A stretch of 64,000 bases of DNA from Nyssa sinensis (taxonomy: Eukaryota > Streptophyta > Magnoliopsida > Cornales > Nyssaceae), in assembly GCA_008638375.1 (NCBI GenBank), contig CM018038.1, positions 35,808,597 to 35,872,596 of the forward strand, read 5' to 3'. Positions 48,340 to 57,754 of the stretch are shown piece by piece. The stretch's first letter is position 1, and the number at the start of each line of letters is the position of its first letter. The translations under genes were made by a program, and so were the position numbers. Below the pieces are notes generated by a model. That model had not been told where the DNA came from and ran no database searches. It saw only the letters and a program-made list of their open reading frames with translations.

Positions 48340-50668
48340 TATGGATAAATAAACGAGGTGTGAATAAGAGATAGTCCGAAGGGAATTGACTGGATAATTA
48401 TAGGAGGACTAAAAATGTAAAAATTCTTGAGGAAGTCATAAGTAGACCCTGATAGAGTAGAGATAGGTAGAGTCTTGAAGACAGTTGCTAAATGAGCTAG
48501 ATTGTCAGAATTGATCTCATGAAATGTGATGATTTTGGAAAGAGGCTGACACATGATGGATGAATATTGGGAAGAAGTTTATGAATCTTGTGATCTAAGA
48601 TAAGGTGTGATCTGATTAGAGTTAATACCCCATCAAGTTAAATGAAGTAAATGATAAACGATCTTGAGTAACTGTTAGAGCTCAAAGTGATCTAAATGAT
48701 CGTAAAGACTGAACTGGTAGTAAACCATTTAGAGAACCATGAAATTTAGATGATATGTGATTTTGAGGCACTACGAGGAAATCATTATTCATGAAAGATA
48801 TACATAGAGCATATAAAGTATAGAACGTCAGTACACGGTATGTTTAACCGATTAGATACCCTTAAAGAACTAAGAATCTAATGATTTAAATAGTTAAATG
48901 ATTGATGACTTTTGGAAGACGATCGCTTGATTGGGACAGGCTATGCTATGACCGACTTCAATGTTCTTGGATGATTAAAATGATCAAGTGAATGGTGACG
49001 GTTGGGAGAAAGTAGTATGCTTAAGGGCAAAGGTGAAGGATTATGGAGAAGAATCGTACCAGTGTCGAGGTGGATGACTCTTAAGTCATTACACTGGACT
49101 TGATAAATGAATTGGGGGAAACTATCATTTGACCAAGGGTAACAGTAAATGCTCTTTTAACAGATATAAGGTAACATAGAGTTGGGATTGTGAAATCTCG
49201 GAAAGTCGAGAGATTTATCAGAATTAGGAGGATTCTTGAGTGAGTCATATAGGGTAAAGACAAATGAATTATTGGTAGACAGATACTGATTAAATGAGAC
49301 TATCAAGTGAACATTTATGAAATGTGATGATCGTAAAAGGAGATTGACACGTGATAAATGATCATTGAAAAAATTCAATGGATCTTATTGACCTAGGTAA
49401 CAATAGGACCTAATTGTGGGTTGTACTTTCTTGAGTTGTTGAATCTATTTCAAAAGATAAATGATTGATGACTCTGAATGACTTTTGAGGGTTAACGTAA
49501 TCTGACAATTAAAGAGACGAAAAATTGTAGCTTAATGCCTAGAAAAACTAGTGAGGACAATGACTGTACTAAAGTGATACCTAATTCTTTGGGCTACGAG
49601 AACAAGTCAGATTGAGATCGAAAGTAAAAATAACTAAATCTGTGAAACTAAGGAAGTATAGAAATTCCTATGGTGGGAAAGACTTGATAAACTTTAAAAT
49701 TCAAATGTAACGATAAAATGATGGGATGACTAATTGATGTGAACAATCTTTAAAGATGATGTGAAGTTACAGAATATACAAAGAATTCCCTAGACGGTTG
49801 AATAAGTTCTTGAAAGAAAAAATTTGAAAAAGTTGAATAACGACTGGGGAGAAAAATGTAACATATGGTGAAAAATTGAACATAATGACGAGCGTAAGAA
49901 ACGAGACAATTGAACAACTTTTCTGAGCAAAGGTAAGTGAAACCAAAAGAATGATTATAAACTAATAAGTCATAAGACTTTAAAATTCAAGCTGATTGAA
50001 TGATGTGGATAATTTTAGGTAAACCAAAAATGATAACACCGTTAAGAACACTTTCAAAGAAGACTGTTACATGAAGAGTCAGTGACTGGGGTAAAAGACT
50101 ACCCTAAAATTTTCTAAGCATATGTACCATACCTTAATCTATGAAGGGATGAGGAATCAAAACTTGCGAAAAGAGAAATTGATTTACTCAACCTATCTAA
50201 TTCATAAACGGATAAATGAACTCGAATTTGAAAACAAAGAAAGGAATGTCAAAGAAATAAATGAAATGCAAAGAGGATTGATAAATCAGCAAGGAATGAA
50301 TATCTGATTGAGGAATCACAAATGGAAAGTTCGAATAAATTTGAGGACATCTGAGCAGGGAATAAAATTGGTAATGCAAAGAGAATATGAGTAAATCGTC
50401 CCATCCACGAACCAAAAGATGTTTATTGAAAACCAAAGGGGAATATGATGCTAAAAATACTGAAGGGAAGTACGATAATGGTCGTAAGCAAAGAAAGATC
50501 AATACACAAAAAGAAATCTTCTCGCTTGAGAATATGACATCTTAATACCAACGATAAGTCCAAGAGACAAATTAACAAGGGGATTATGAAGCTAATGAAA
50601 TTGGCATGATGAGAGAATCAAGTTTCTTAGATTATGAACATTCAAGTTTTGGGGGACAAAACTCAATT
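48340..50668 (+). repeat. Non-coding interior with diverged repeats of about 0.8 kb
   Basis: Blocks recur at a constant offset: 'attcttgagg-aagtcata' at 48423 and 49232 (offset 809), and 'atgaaatgtgatgat' with the following 'gacacatgatggatgaatattg' / 'gacacgtgataaatgatcattg' at 48519 and 49317 (offset 798). Short phrases such as 'gactttaaaattcaa' recur again near 49680-50000. There is no coding similarity where pol would be expected. Confidence 0.5.
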
Positions 50669-50682
50669 TAAGGGGGGTAGAA
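50669..50682 (+). other. Polypurine tract of the innermost gypsy element
   Basis: TAAGGGGGGTAGAA ends immediately before the 3' LTR start TGTAATACC. Confidence 0.85.
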
Positions 50683-53600
50683 TGTAATACCCCGAACCCA
50701 AATTGTAACTGAGCGAACCGTGTAAACCCGAGTCGATAGGGACTTTATGTTATAATGTCAAATGAAATGGACAAGTTTAGATTTGGAATTGTTTCGAATG
50801 TATGGAGGATACTCGGGTGAAGCCCGAACAAGCCAAGGCAAACGAATAGTGAAAAAAAAATAGGAAATAAAAATAAAATTTAAAAAGGGAATAAAATAAA
50901 ACAAAATAAGAATTAGAAATAAAAAATAAATAAATGATAAATAAATAAAGAAATAAAAACAAATAAAAAATCATGTCATGGCATGGCATATGGACCTATA
51001 TATATATATATATGGATATATATATATATATATATGTAGATGTATATATATATATATTAAATACATAAGGGGGGTTACAAACAAGAAAATAAAAGAAATA
51101 AAGAGAGAGAAGGAGTGGCACTGAATAGGGATGGGAGTTACAAGATGGAATGTAAGGGAGGGGGGCGGTTTTCAATTTAAATTGGAAGCCTGCCATGCGT
51201 TAGAACGGAAGGAAAAAAAAAAAAAGCAAAGAAAAAAAAAACAGAGCAGCACGCGCAAGAAACAGAAAGAGAAAAAAAGAAGAAGAAAGAAGAAGCAGGG
51301 CCGGACGCATGAGGGAATAAGGAAGGAAGAAGCAGAAGGTGGGTCAATGGAAGAGAAGAGAAGAAAATAGAGGCTAAGAAGAAGGAGCTGCACCCAAGTG
51401 CGTGCAACAGGAAAAAAAAACACACAGGTAAGAACTGAGCTTTCAGTCCTTCAATTTTTAGAAGCATGAATGATAAATGTAATTTTAGGATCTTATTAAG
51501 CATGGAATTGGGTTTATATTGCAATTTGAATCAAGAAAAACGAACTAGAAACGAGTGAGAAAAATGCCATTTACAGGGAAGGAAAAAGAAATTGGGTTGT
51601 GTAATTTTGTTGTGTTGAACTTGGTTTAAATGATGGGGGACTGTTCTTAGGAAGTGCAAAAATTGAATCGAAGAAAAATAGGCCAAAACCGTAGAAGAAA
51701 AGAGTAGAAAATGGAGGAGAAAAGGGCTGGTCGGAAAACTACACAGCTTTGGTGGAGCTACAATTTTCCCTGTTTTGGGGGAGATCCTACACTCCGATCG
51801 GCAAACCGAGAGTAGATTTGAGTTGCCCATAACCTGTAGGTTCAAACCCCACTGAAAAATGCAAGAAAATCCGTCGTCGGCGAATTGCCGTTGACGGAAA
51901 AGATGAACAGACTGCACTGGGAGGGTGCTGCGCAGCTGTTGGTTTTGTTTCTTGATTTGGGCCCAAACTAGGTCGGGTCCGACCCGACCCACCCATTCAG
52001 AGGGCTGCCCAACACTGTTACTTTATGGGTCATGTGTTAAATTTGAGTTTTGGGGGTGTTTGGTTGAAAAGGAGAATCTATCTATTGATTGGCTTATAAG
52101 TGTACAGGAAATGAAAAAAACAAAGAAAAAATTTGCACAAGGGCTGTATGCCCTGTGACTTGAACCCAAGACCTTAGGTTTAAGGTTAGAAGCTTGGACC
52201 ACTCTGCCACTAAGGGACATGTGGTATGTTTGAGCTCAAATACTATATGTATTAGCTACACTTAATTAATTTAATAAATTAGTTTAAATTAATTAATTTC
52301 AAATTAAATTCTGACGTGTAAATTAGTCGAATGAATAAGGAAAATTACTGTTTTAGGCCTTCTGGATCTAATGGTGAGGTCTGTTCACGAGACGGAGTCC
52401 CAAAAAATAAAATACCATAGAAACTCCAAAATGACCAAAATGCCCTTAAGTCGAAAGTGAGTCAAACGGATTCCGATTGAATTAAGTAAATAGTAGATTT
52501 TTATTATTTCAAACCTTCTGGACTCAACGGTGAATTCTAAATTATGAAAACATAACCCAAAAAATAGAGACACGTAAATGACCATTTTACCCTTGGGTAA
52601 ATTGGATCAAATTAGAAGTCGTAATAATAAAAGAGATATTTAGAATAACGAGGCATAAATTTGATAAATGACATTAAAGTTGAAATGTGTTTACTGATAT
52701 ATAGGAGACTCAAAAGGGAAAGGGAAGGTCATGGAATACTAAGACGCATTGATGAGGTAAGTGGATTCCTATATCTTATATGTGGTTTTCCAAGCCACGA
52801 TCTTTCTATTACTACCAAAACTTGTACTCATGTATGTATCTACTGTTATTGTTCCCACCATTGATATTGTCCTATCTGGTGGAGGCCTATTGACTGATAT
52901 CTTATGATTTGATTTATTGTACTAATGTCTATCATTGTGTGCATGTCATGTTATTTCATACCTTATACATGATAGAATCTTGGTTTATAATTGAATGTCA
53001 AGACTGTAAATGGAAAAATGGTGATGGGGGTGTTTTTATCGATTGACTAGACCTATGGGCCGATTGACGGGACCTACGGGTCAAATTCGTGATCGGACAT
53101 ATAGTGATGGGCGTGTTCTTACATTTGGAATTATGAGGGTATTCTAGGTGCATTGAAATGTTGACTGTTCACTCATTAATTGTACTTGACTATGACTATT
53201 TCATTGTGGTCGTATTCATGTTGATTGTGATTATTGTGCTTTATCCATATCCATGCTACACCACTGATCACACTGGTTTTTGGGCTTTACCGTTTATTGG
53301 CCTTGTGGCACTTTACTGTTAATTGCAATCAACGTCGTGACTGGCTATCATGTTACCTTTGAATTCATGTTTTCCTATATAATCCCTAACCCGTATTTGA
53401 AATAGGCTTTTACTTACTGAACTTTGTTAGCTCATCCCATTCATTATATTTTTTAGGTGAGAATGTTACAGAACCACAGTAAGAGGTCAGGAGTGTAGGG
53501 AGACAGTTGAGGAGCACAATAGAATGATACAGTCTCTCCCATGTACTCACCACCTAAGAGTGGTTAATGTTTAGTTCATTGTCAAGTTTATTTTCAGTCT

Positions 53601-53752
53601 TTGAACAATATTTGTAATAAGGCTTCTGCACTTAAATGTTATGTTTACGTTATTTACTGTTATCATTGATACAAAAATGGAAAAAGTAGGGACGACCATT
53701 GGGTCAGCCCCGTGACACGAGATTGGCATAGGGTGGGTTTCGGGTCGTGACA
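50683..53752 (+). repeat. Full 3' LTR of the innermost gypsy element
   Basis: Begins TGTAATACCCCGAACCC and ends GGCATAGGGTGGGTTTCGGGTCGTGACA. It contains (TA)n microsatellites (51000-51058), a long A/G-rich block (51208-51370), an antisense tRNA-like patch (52151-52218) and two copies of the ACTCAATGGTG module (52360-52430, 52512-52575). Confidence 0.85.
52151..52218 (-). other. tRNA-like sequence in the LTR (pol III boxes, antisense)
   Basis: The minus strand reads GTCCCTTAGTGGCAGAGTGG (acceptor arm plus an A-box-like TAGTGGCAGAGTGG), then 41 bases on GGTTCAAGTCA (B-box-like, consensus GGTTCGANTCC), then CAGGG, which can pair with the CCCT of the 5' arm. The spacing is right for a tRNA with a short variable loop, but the anticodon arm is poor. 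It is best read as a tRNA-derived relic or mimic, not a working tRNA gene. Confidence 0.5.
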
Positions 53753-55039
53753 TATTCTTCCATATATGTTATCTGTTTAAAGAAACTTGGTGCCCGTGGT
53801 ATTTTGTGCAAAACTCTATCTTTGCAAAACCTGTGACAAGATGTAAGAATTACTCACTAGCTCAGTGAAGCTTATATGGATTTATCCAACATATTTCAGG
53901 TAACTGAATTAGCAAAGAGGTAGTAAGTCCATACAGAATAGCTGGGAGCATGAATCCAATGGATCTTTTATACCAGGATCTGGCTTGGATGTGATATGAA
54001 ATCTTTTTGGTAATCATATGATGTATTTTTGGGATTAACAACAATTTGGACTTTTGAGAATTTACGTTTTGTACTTTTATGGATACATATATGATGTGTA
54101 TATAAACGTTGATGAATCATGATGATGATAGTGGTCACGATGATCTCACTTTGAGTATCCTTTATAAACAATTGATGTTGAAATGGTTATCAGATGAGTT
54201 GTATATGTGTAGCTTCCGCATTTAATATAAAAAAAAAATTATTATCACTCTTGTACAATTCATTTGATTTTGTACGGCCTGTATGAGTGACAGTGTCGGT
54301 CATCGGCCCTAAATCCGCATGAGGTGGGTTTTGAGTCATGACATTACCTGTTATTTACTTGAGTTCGATTCTCTTTCTATTCCCAACTCAACTTTTCCCT
54401 CATTCATTTTCCATTTCCACAGTCCCTTTCTCTCTCACTTTTACTTTGTGAATTCGTATAGGTTTTACAGTATGTGTGTATGTATATATATATATATATG
54501 TCATTGCCCAAGTGAGGCTTCCATTGGAGCTTTCTCTCTCTTTCTCTTTTTCTTTTTCTCTCCACTTTCCATACGCTCCAATCACGTTCACTGGTTTAGG
54601 GCCGGCAGTCGCAAAACTGTAGTCCTTCTCTTCTATTCCATGTGCTACCCACCCCCTTTTATGTGTGGTGTGTGTGGGTAGAGGTGGCTTCAATCCTCGA
54701 CCAATCAGGTCCCTTCACCATATACATATATAGGTATATCAATACATATATACATATATACATTGTACACTCATACTTATGCACTCACACACACTACCCT
54801 TCCACACATGTGTATATATATATTATCATGTATATATCCATCTATATATAACTTGTGTGTAGGTATATATACATGTAACAATATATATATATATGTCTCC
54901 CGCATGTTATCCCCCCCGTGCCCACAATGCGATGGTCACATTCACGGTTTTGCCTTTGATAGCCCATTAAGTCGGGGAATTACACTTTAATGAATATTTT
55001 CTCTTCTTGGGTTAGTGATGTATTCAGTCACTTAGCCTC

Positions 55040-56639
55040 TGATTACGCCCAAAGAATAACGCGGTAGTTGTAGTGCAGCTTTGGGGTATCGATTCCACAG
55101 GAAGACAAATTAAAAGAATAACAGAAAGAATTTCTGAAACTAAAGAAAATATTAAATGATTAACGAAAAAATAAAAATATAAAAAGTGATTTAAAATGCA
55201 AATTAAAATTTAAACAAAGTAAGTAACAAAGAAAGTACTTAATTTAACGAACAATAGAGCATTGGAAATCCCTTGCACATATCTGGTATTTTAATTATTT
55301 TTAATTAACTGATAACTCAATTGAGAATTTAATTCCAAAAATCTCAATTGGAAGATATAGAATTGTGAACCAAAATTAAACCAAATGTAACCTTTGAAAA
55401 ATCATTCATCACTTTTAAATCCCACAAATTGTTATTCACATTGAGAAAACCCAACGACGACAATATACCCTAGGGAGTAATATTACAGCAAAGAATTAAA
55501 TTAATATAAATAATTAATTGATCCAAATATAATCAAAGAATTAATTCATTCAATAGAAAAAGCATGACTGAATCTATAAACGGACTAAACCCTTTAATTA
55601 TTCGGAGAAGACAATACCAATCAATAAATTGAGAATGATCAAACAAAGAGTTTAATAAATAAAAATCATGTCCATGAATCAAAAATAAAGTAGAAATACC
55701 ATCAAGTGTACAAGTTCATCCCTAACCCTACTTGAGAATTTAGTTACCCATAACAGACAACATAAACCTCATGGAGAAATAAACACGAAGCATCTTGCGG
55801 CTTTTTTTTCTCTTTTGTTCTGCGCCAGCATTGCTACGCCCAGCCGTCTTCTCTGTCTTCTGTTCAGAACCCCCTTGCGCCGCACAATAATTTTTTCTTT
55901 TAAACACAACCGTAGGACCCTTCTCAAGCCCTAGCAGCAGCGCCCACCACACAAGCTTCTGGGCTTGCCTGGGCCCCACCTTCAATGAATCAGCGCTAGC
56001 CCCTTCAAAACCCAACACGCTAGCCCAATTCCAACCGTGCTTCCAAGCCTTGTGCCCCTGCTTCCAGCGCTTGGCAGCCATTTCCAAGTCCATACCGCAC
56101 GAGGCCCAGCCGCACACCTTGCTCTTTTTCACGCAGCACATCCCAAGCCCAAGCTGCACCGCGTGAGATTTGCTTTCTTTTCTTTAATTTTTCCTGCGCC
56201 TCTTCAATGCACCGCACCACGCAAGCTTGGCTTGCTTTTTTTCCTGTTTTTACTCTCTGCTTGGGGCCTGCCTTCTTCTCTTTGACTTTTCTTTTCTTCA
56301 TATTCTATTGCCGTTTTCTTGGCCTTGCTGAACCCTTTTTTTTTCTTTTTCTATTTTCTTTTATATTCTGCTTCAGCTGCTTTTCTTTGCCTTTTTTGCT
56401 TTAGTCGCTCTGTTCTGCAATCCAACAAATAATGAATTTTTGCAACCGTTCAAGAATAAAATTCCCAAGGACTATTTAATGTATTCATTTGAGATTTAAA
56501 ATATTAAATAATGCTCAAACACATTTTACTGTGAATAGAAATTAAATTAAATAATATCAATTATAATCCAACATTTTTATTCACATTTTAGCAATTTAAT
56601 CTAATAATAAGGTATTTAAAGTACACTTTTGCACACTCA
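55040..56639 (-). mobile_element. 1.6-kb insertion with TG...CA ends and 8-bp flanking repeat (LTR-like)
   Basis: The 1600-bp unit runs TGATTACGCCC...GCACACTCA and is flanked by TTAGCCTC at 55032-55039 and 56640-56647. On the minus strand it starts TGAGTGTGCAAAAGTGTAC and ends near 'CTTCCTGTGGAATCGATACCCCAAAG...GGGCGTAATCA'. I associate that arrangement with plant gypsy (Athila/Tat-like) LTRs. The minus-strand ORF at 55740-56159 lies in a GC-rich leader-like stretch and has no known domain. An 8-bp duplication is longer than the usual 5 bp for LTR elements, so the class is uncertain. Confidence 0.6.
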
Positions 56640-56647
56640 TTAGCCTC

Positions 56648-57626
56648 ATTAACCAAAGTTAGGTTAGGTTTGCTCATTTTAGGTTAAATTTTAATTTTAC
56701 ATTGGGTTATGGCCTAACAAGGGTTATGGCTTCCTTTAGATTAAGTTAGTTGTCTTAACTCTAGTACACATCATGTCAGGTCATAGTGCCCAAATTTTTT
56801 CAAAAATTGCTCTGTTGTGTTAATTTTCATTACACTATTCTAATTACTTATTTTACTAAGATTAGGTGTTAAGTTTCCCATTAAGTTTAAAGACGATAAT
56901 TGTTCTATGTTGCCTATAATTTATTTAGTAATTACATCACATGACAGTTCTCAAACTAGTTTTAGCTTATTATTTATCAATTGACATTCATGTACCTATC
57001 AATTAATGTTATAAAATATTTATTAAAAATTTGAAGTATTACAGATACTAAACTCATGAAGTTTATGGTGAGATGAGTCATAAATATTCAATTGGACTAG
57101 TTTTTAATTAGAAAGAGTTATTAAAAGATGCACATTTAACGTTGGTACCTTTGGAATTTTAATGATTATTTATAATTATAATTTCAAAGTATTAACTTTG
57201 TTATAAATTGAAGTTAAATCCGAGACTATGGTAAAAAAAAAAAAATTTTTTTAATTTATGATCATTTTCAACTTATTTACTCGTCTATAGTTGTTTAGAA
57301 AACGTTTTTTGAAAAAAATAATTTTAATGCCAAAATTGTTTGATTTAAGATTTGAAAAATAGATTTTACTTCAAAAACATATTTTCAAAAGACGCTTTCA
57401 AAAATGTCTTTTTAAAAAATATTTTTTAAAAAAGACTAACTGATTCTGAAAATACACAAAAGATTTGCCAAAATTATTTTTTTAATATAAACAATAAAAA
57501 CGTCTTTTAAAAAAATAATTTCATAAAAATAACCATATTTAGGTATATAAGTTCAAAACAACGATATTCTTAAAAAAAAAAAAAAAAAAAAAATCTATAA
57601 TTAGACATATTTTGTAAAAAAATTCT
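56648..57626. other. Intergenic DNA upstream of the QTRT2 homologue
   Basis: AT-rich, low-complexity sequence with A/T homopolymers (57233-57247, 57572-57592). No gene or element boundary is visible. It should hold distal promoter sequence of the gene at 57755. Confidence 0.35.
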
Positions 57627-57754
57627 TATAAATTGGCAACACGTGAAAGTCCCTTCATAAATGTGGAACAAAACGTTACTTAATTTTCTCAATAAGATTC
57701 CGCCTATAAAGAATTGACGGCGGGACGGCCACAGAGCCGCCCGGGATACAGAGG
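57627..57754 (+). promoter_or_regulatory. Core promoter and 5' leader of the QTRT2 homologue
   Basis: A TATA-like TATAAAT lies at 57627-57633 and a G-box CACGTG at 57640-57645. The ATG follows about 125 bases downstream in a GC-richer leader (57710-57760). The TATA position would give a leader of roughly 90 bases. Confidence 0.4.

Larger units (their letters stand above)
46940..53752 (+). mobile_element. Innermost gypsy element with truncated 5' LTR
   Basis: Contains a 368-bp 5' LTR remnant (46940-47307), a perfect iMet PBS, a 3.37-kb interior with only gag traces, a PPT and a full 3070-bp 3' LTR (50683-53752). The two LTR ends match base for base in length over 368 bp, with roughly 20 differences counted by eye. 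The 5' LTR has lost about 2.7 kb. No protease, reverse transcriptase or integrase survives. Confidence 0.82.
46327..54343 (+). mobile_element. Gypsy LTR with perfect TSD, itself interrupted by a nested element
   Basis: Left end TTTAACACCCTGACCCG (TG mutated to TT) at 46327; right end CCGCATGAGGTGGGTTTTGAGTCATGACA at 54343. It is flanked by the perfect TSD TTACC (46322-46326 and 54344-54348). Only about 0.6 kb of left part (to about 46939) and 0.59 kb of right part (53753-54343) belong to this LTR. The middle is occupied by the element at 46940-53752. The LTR is much shorter than its relatives, so sequence was deleted when, or after, the inner element arrived. Confidence 0.78.
38210..54984 (-). 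mobile_element. Outer minus-strand gypsy LTR, split by two later insertions
   Basis: Three pieces, 38210-41092, 45704-46326 and 54349-54984, join into about 4.14 kb. They follow, block by block, the solo LTR at 6397-10336 (3.94 kb, same strand). On the minus strand it ends with CTACATAAGGTGGGGTTTGGGATGTGTGATG (38210) and begins TGTAATTCCCCGACTT (54984). Shared landmarks are GGGTTACTCACC (39367; compare 7821), the 'aaaacggaccccactattgga' module (40450; compare 8540), the 'gacccgaacccggatctgac' GC patch (rejoined across 41092/45704; compare 8980-9010) and the AT-rich microsatellites (54720-54890; compare 9930-10170). The terminal dinucleotide at 38210 is mutated and no TSD is recognisable, consistent with it being the oldest layer. 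Confidence 0.72.

Noticed and set aside
51131..51524. Lys/Arg-rich and Phe/Leu-rich frames on both strands
   Set aside because: Both come from the A/G-rich block in the 3' LTR; the composition explains them.
55740..56159. Minus-strand ORF of 139 codons
   Set aside because: No domain, skewed composition (Lys, Gly, Ala, Trp), and it sits in the GC-rich part of an LTR-like insertion; a chance ORF is more likely.
56020..56404. Overlapping ORFs on both strands near 56.0-56.4 kb
   Set aside because: GC- and pyrimidine-rich low-complexity sequence inside the 55040-56639 insertion; no recognisable protein family.
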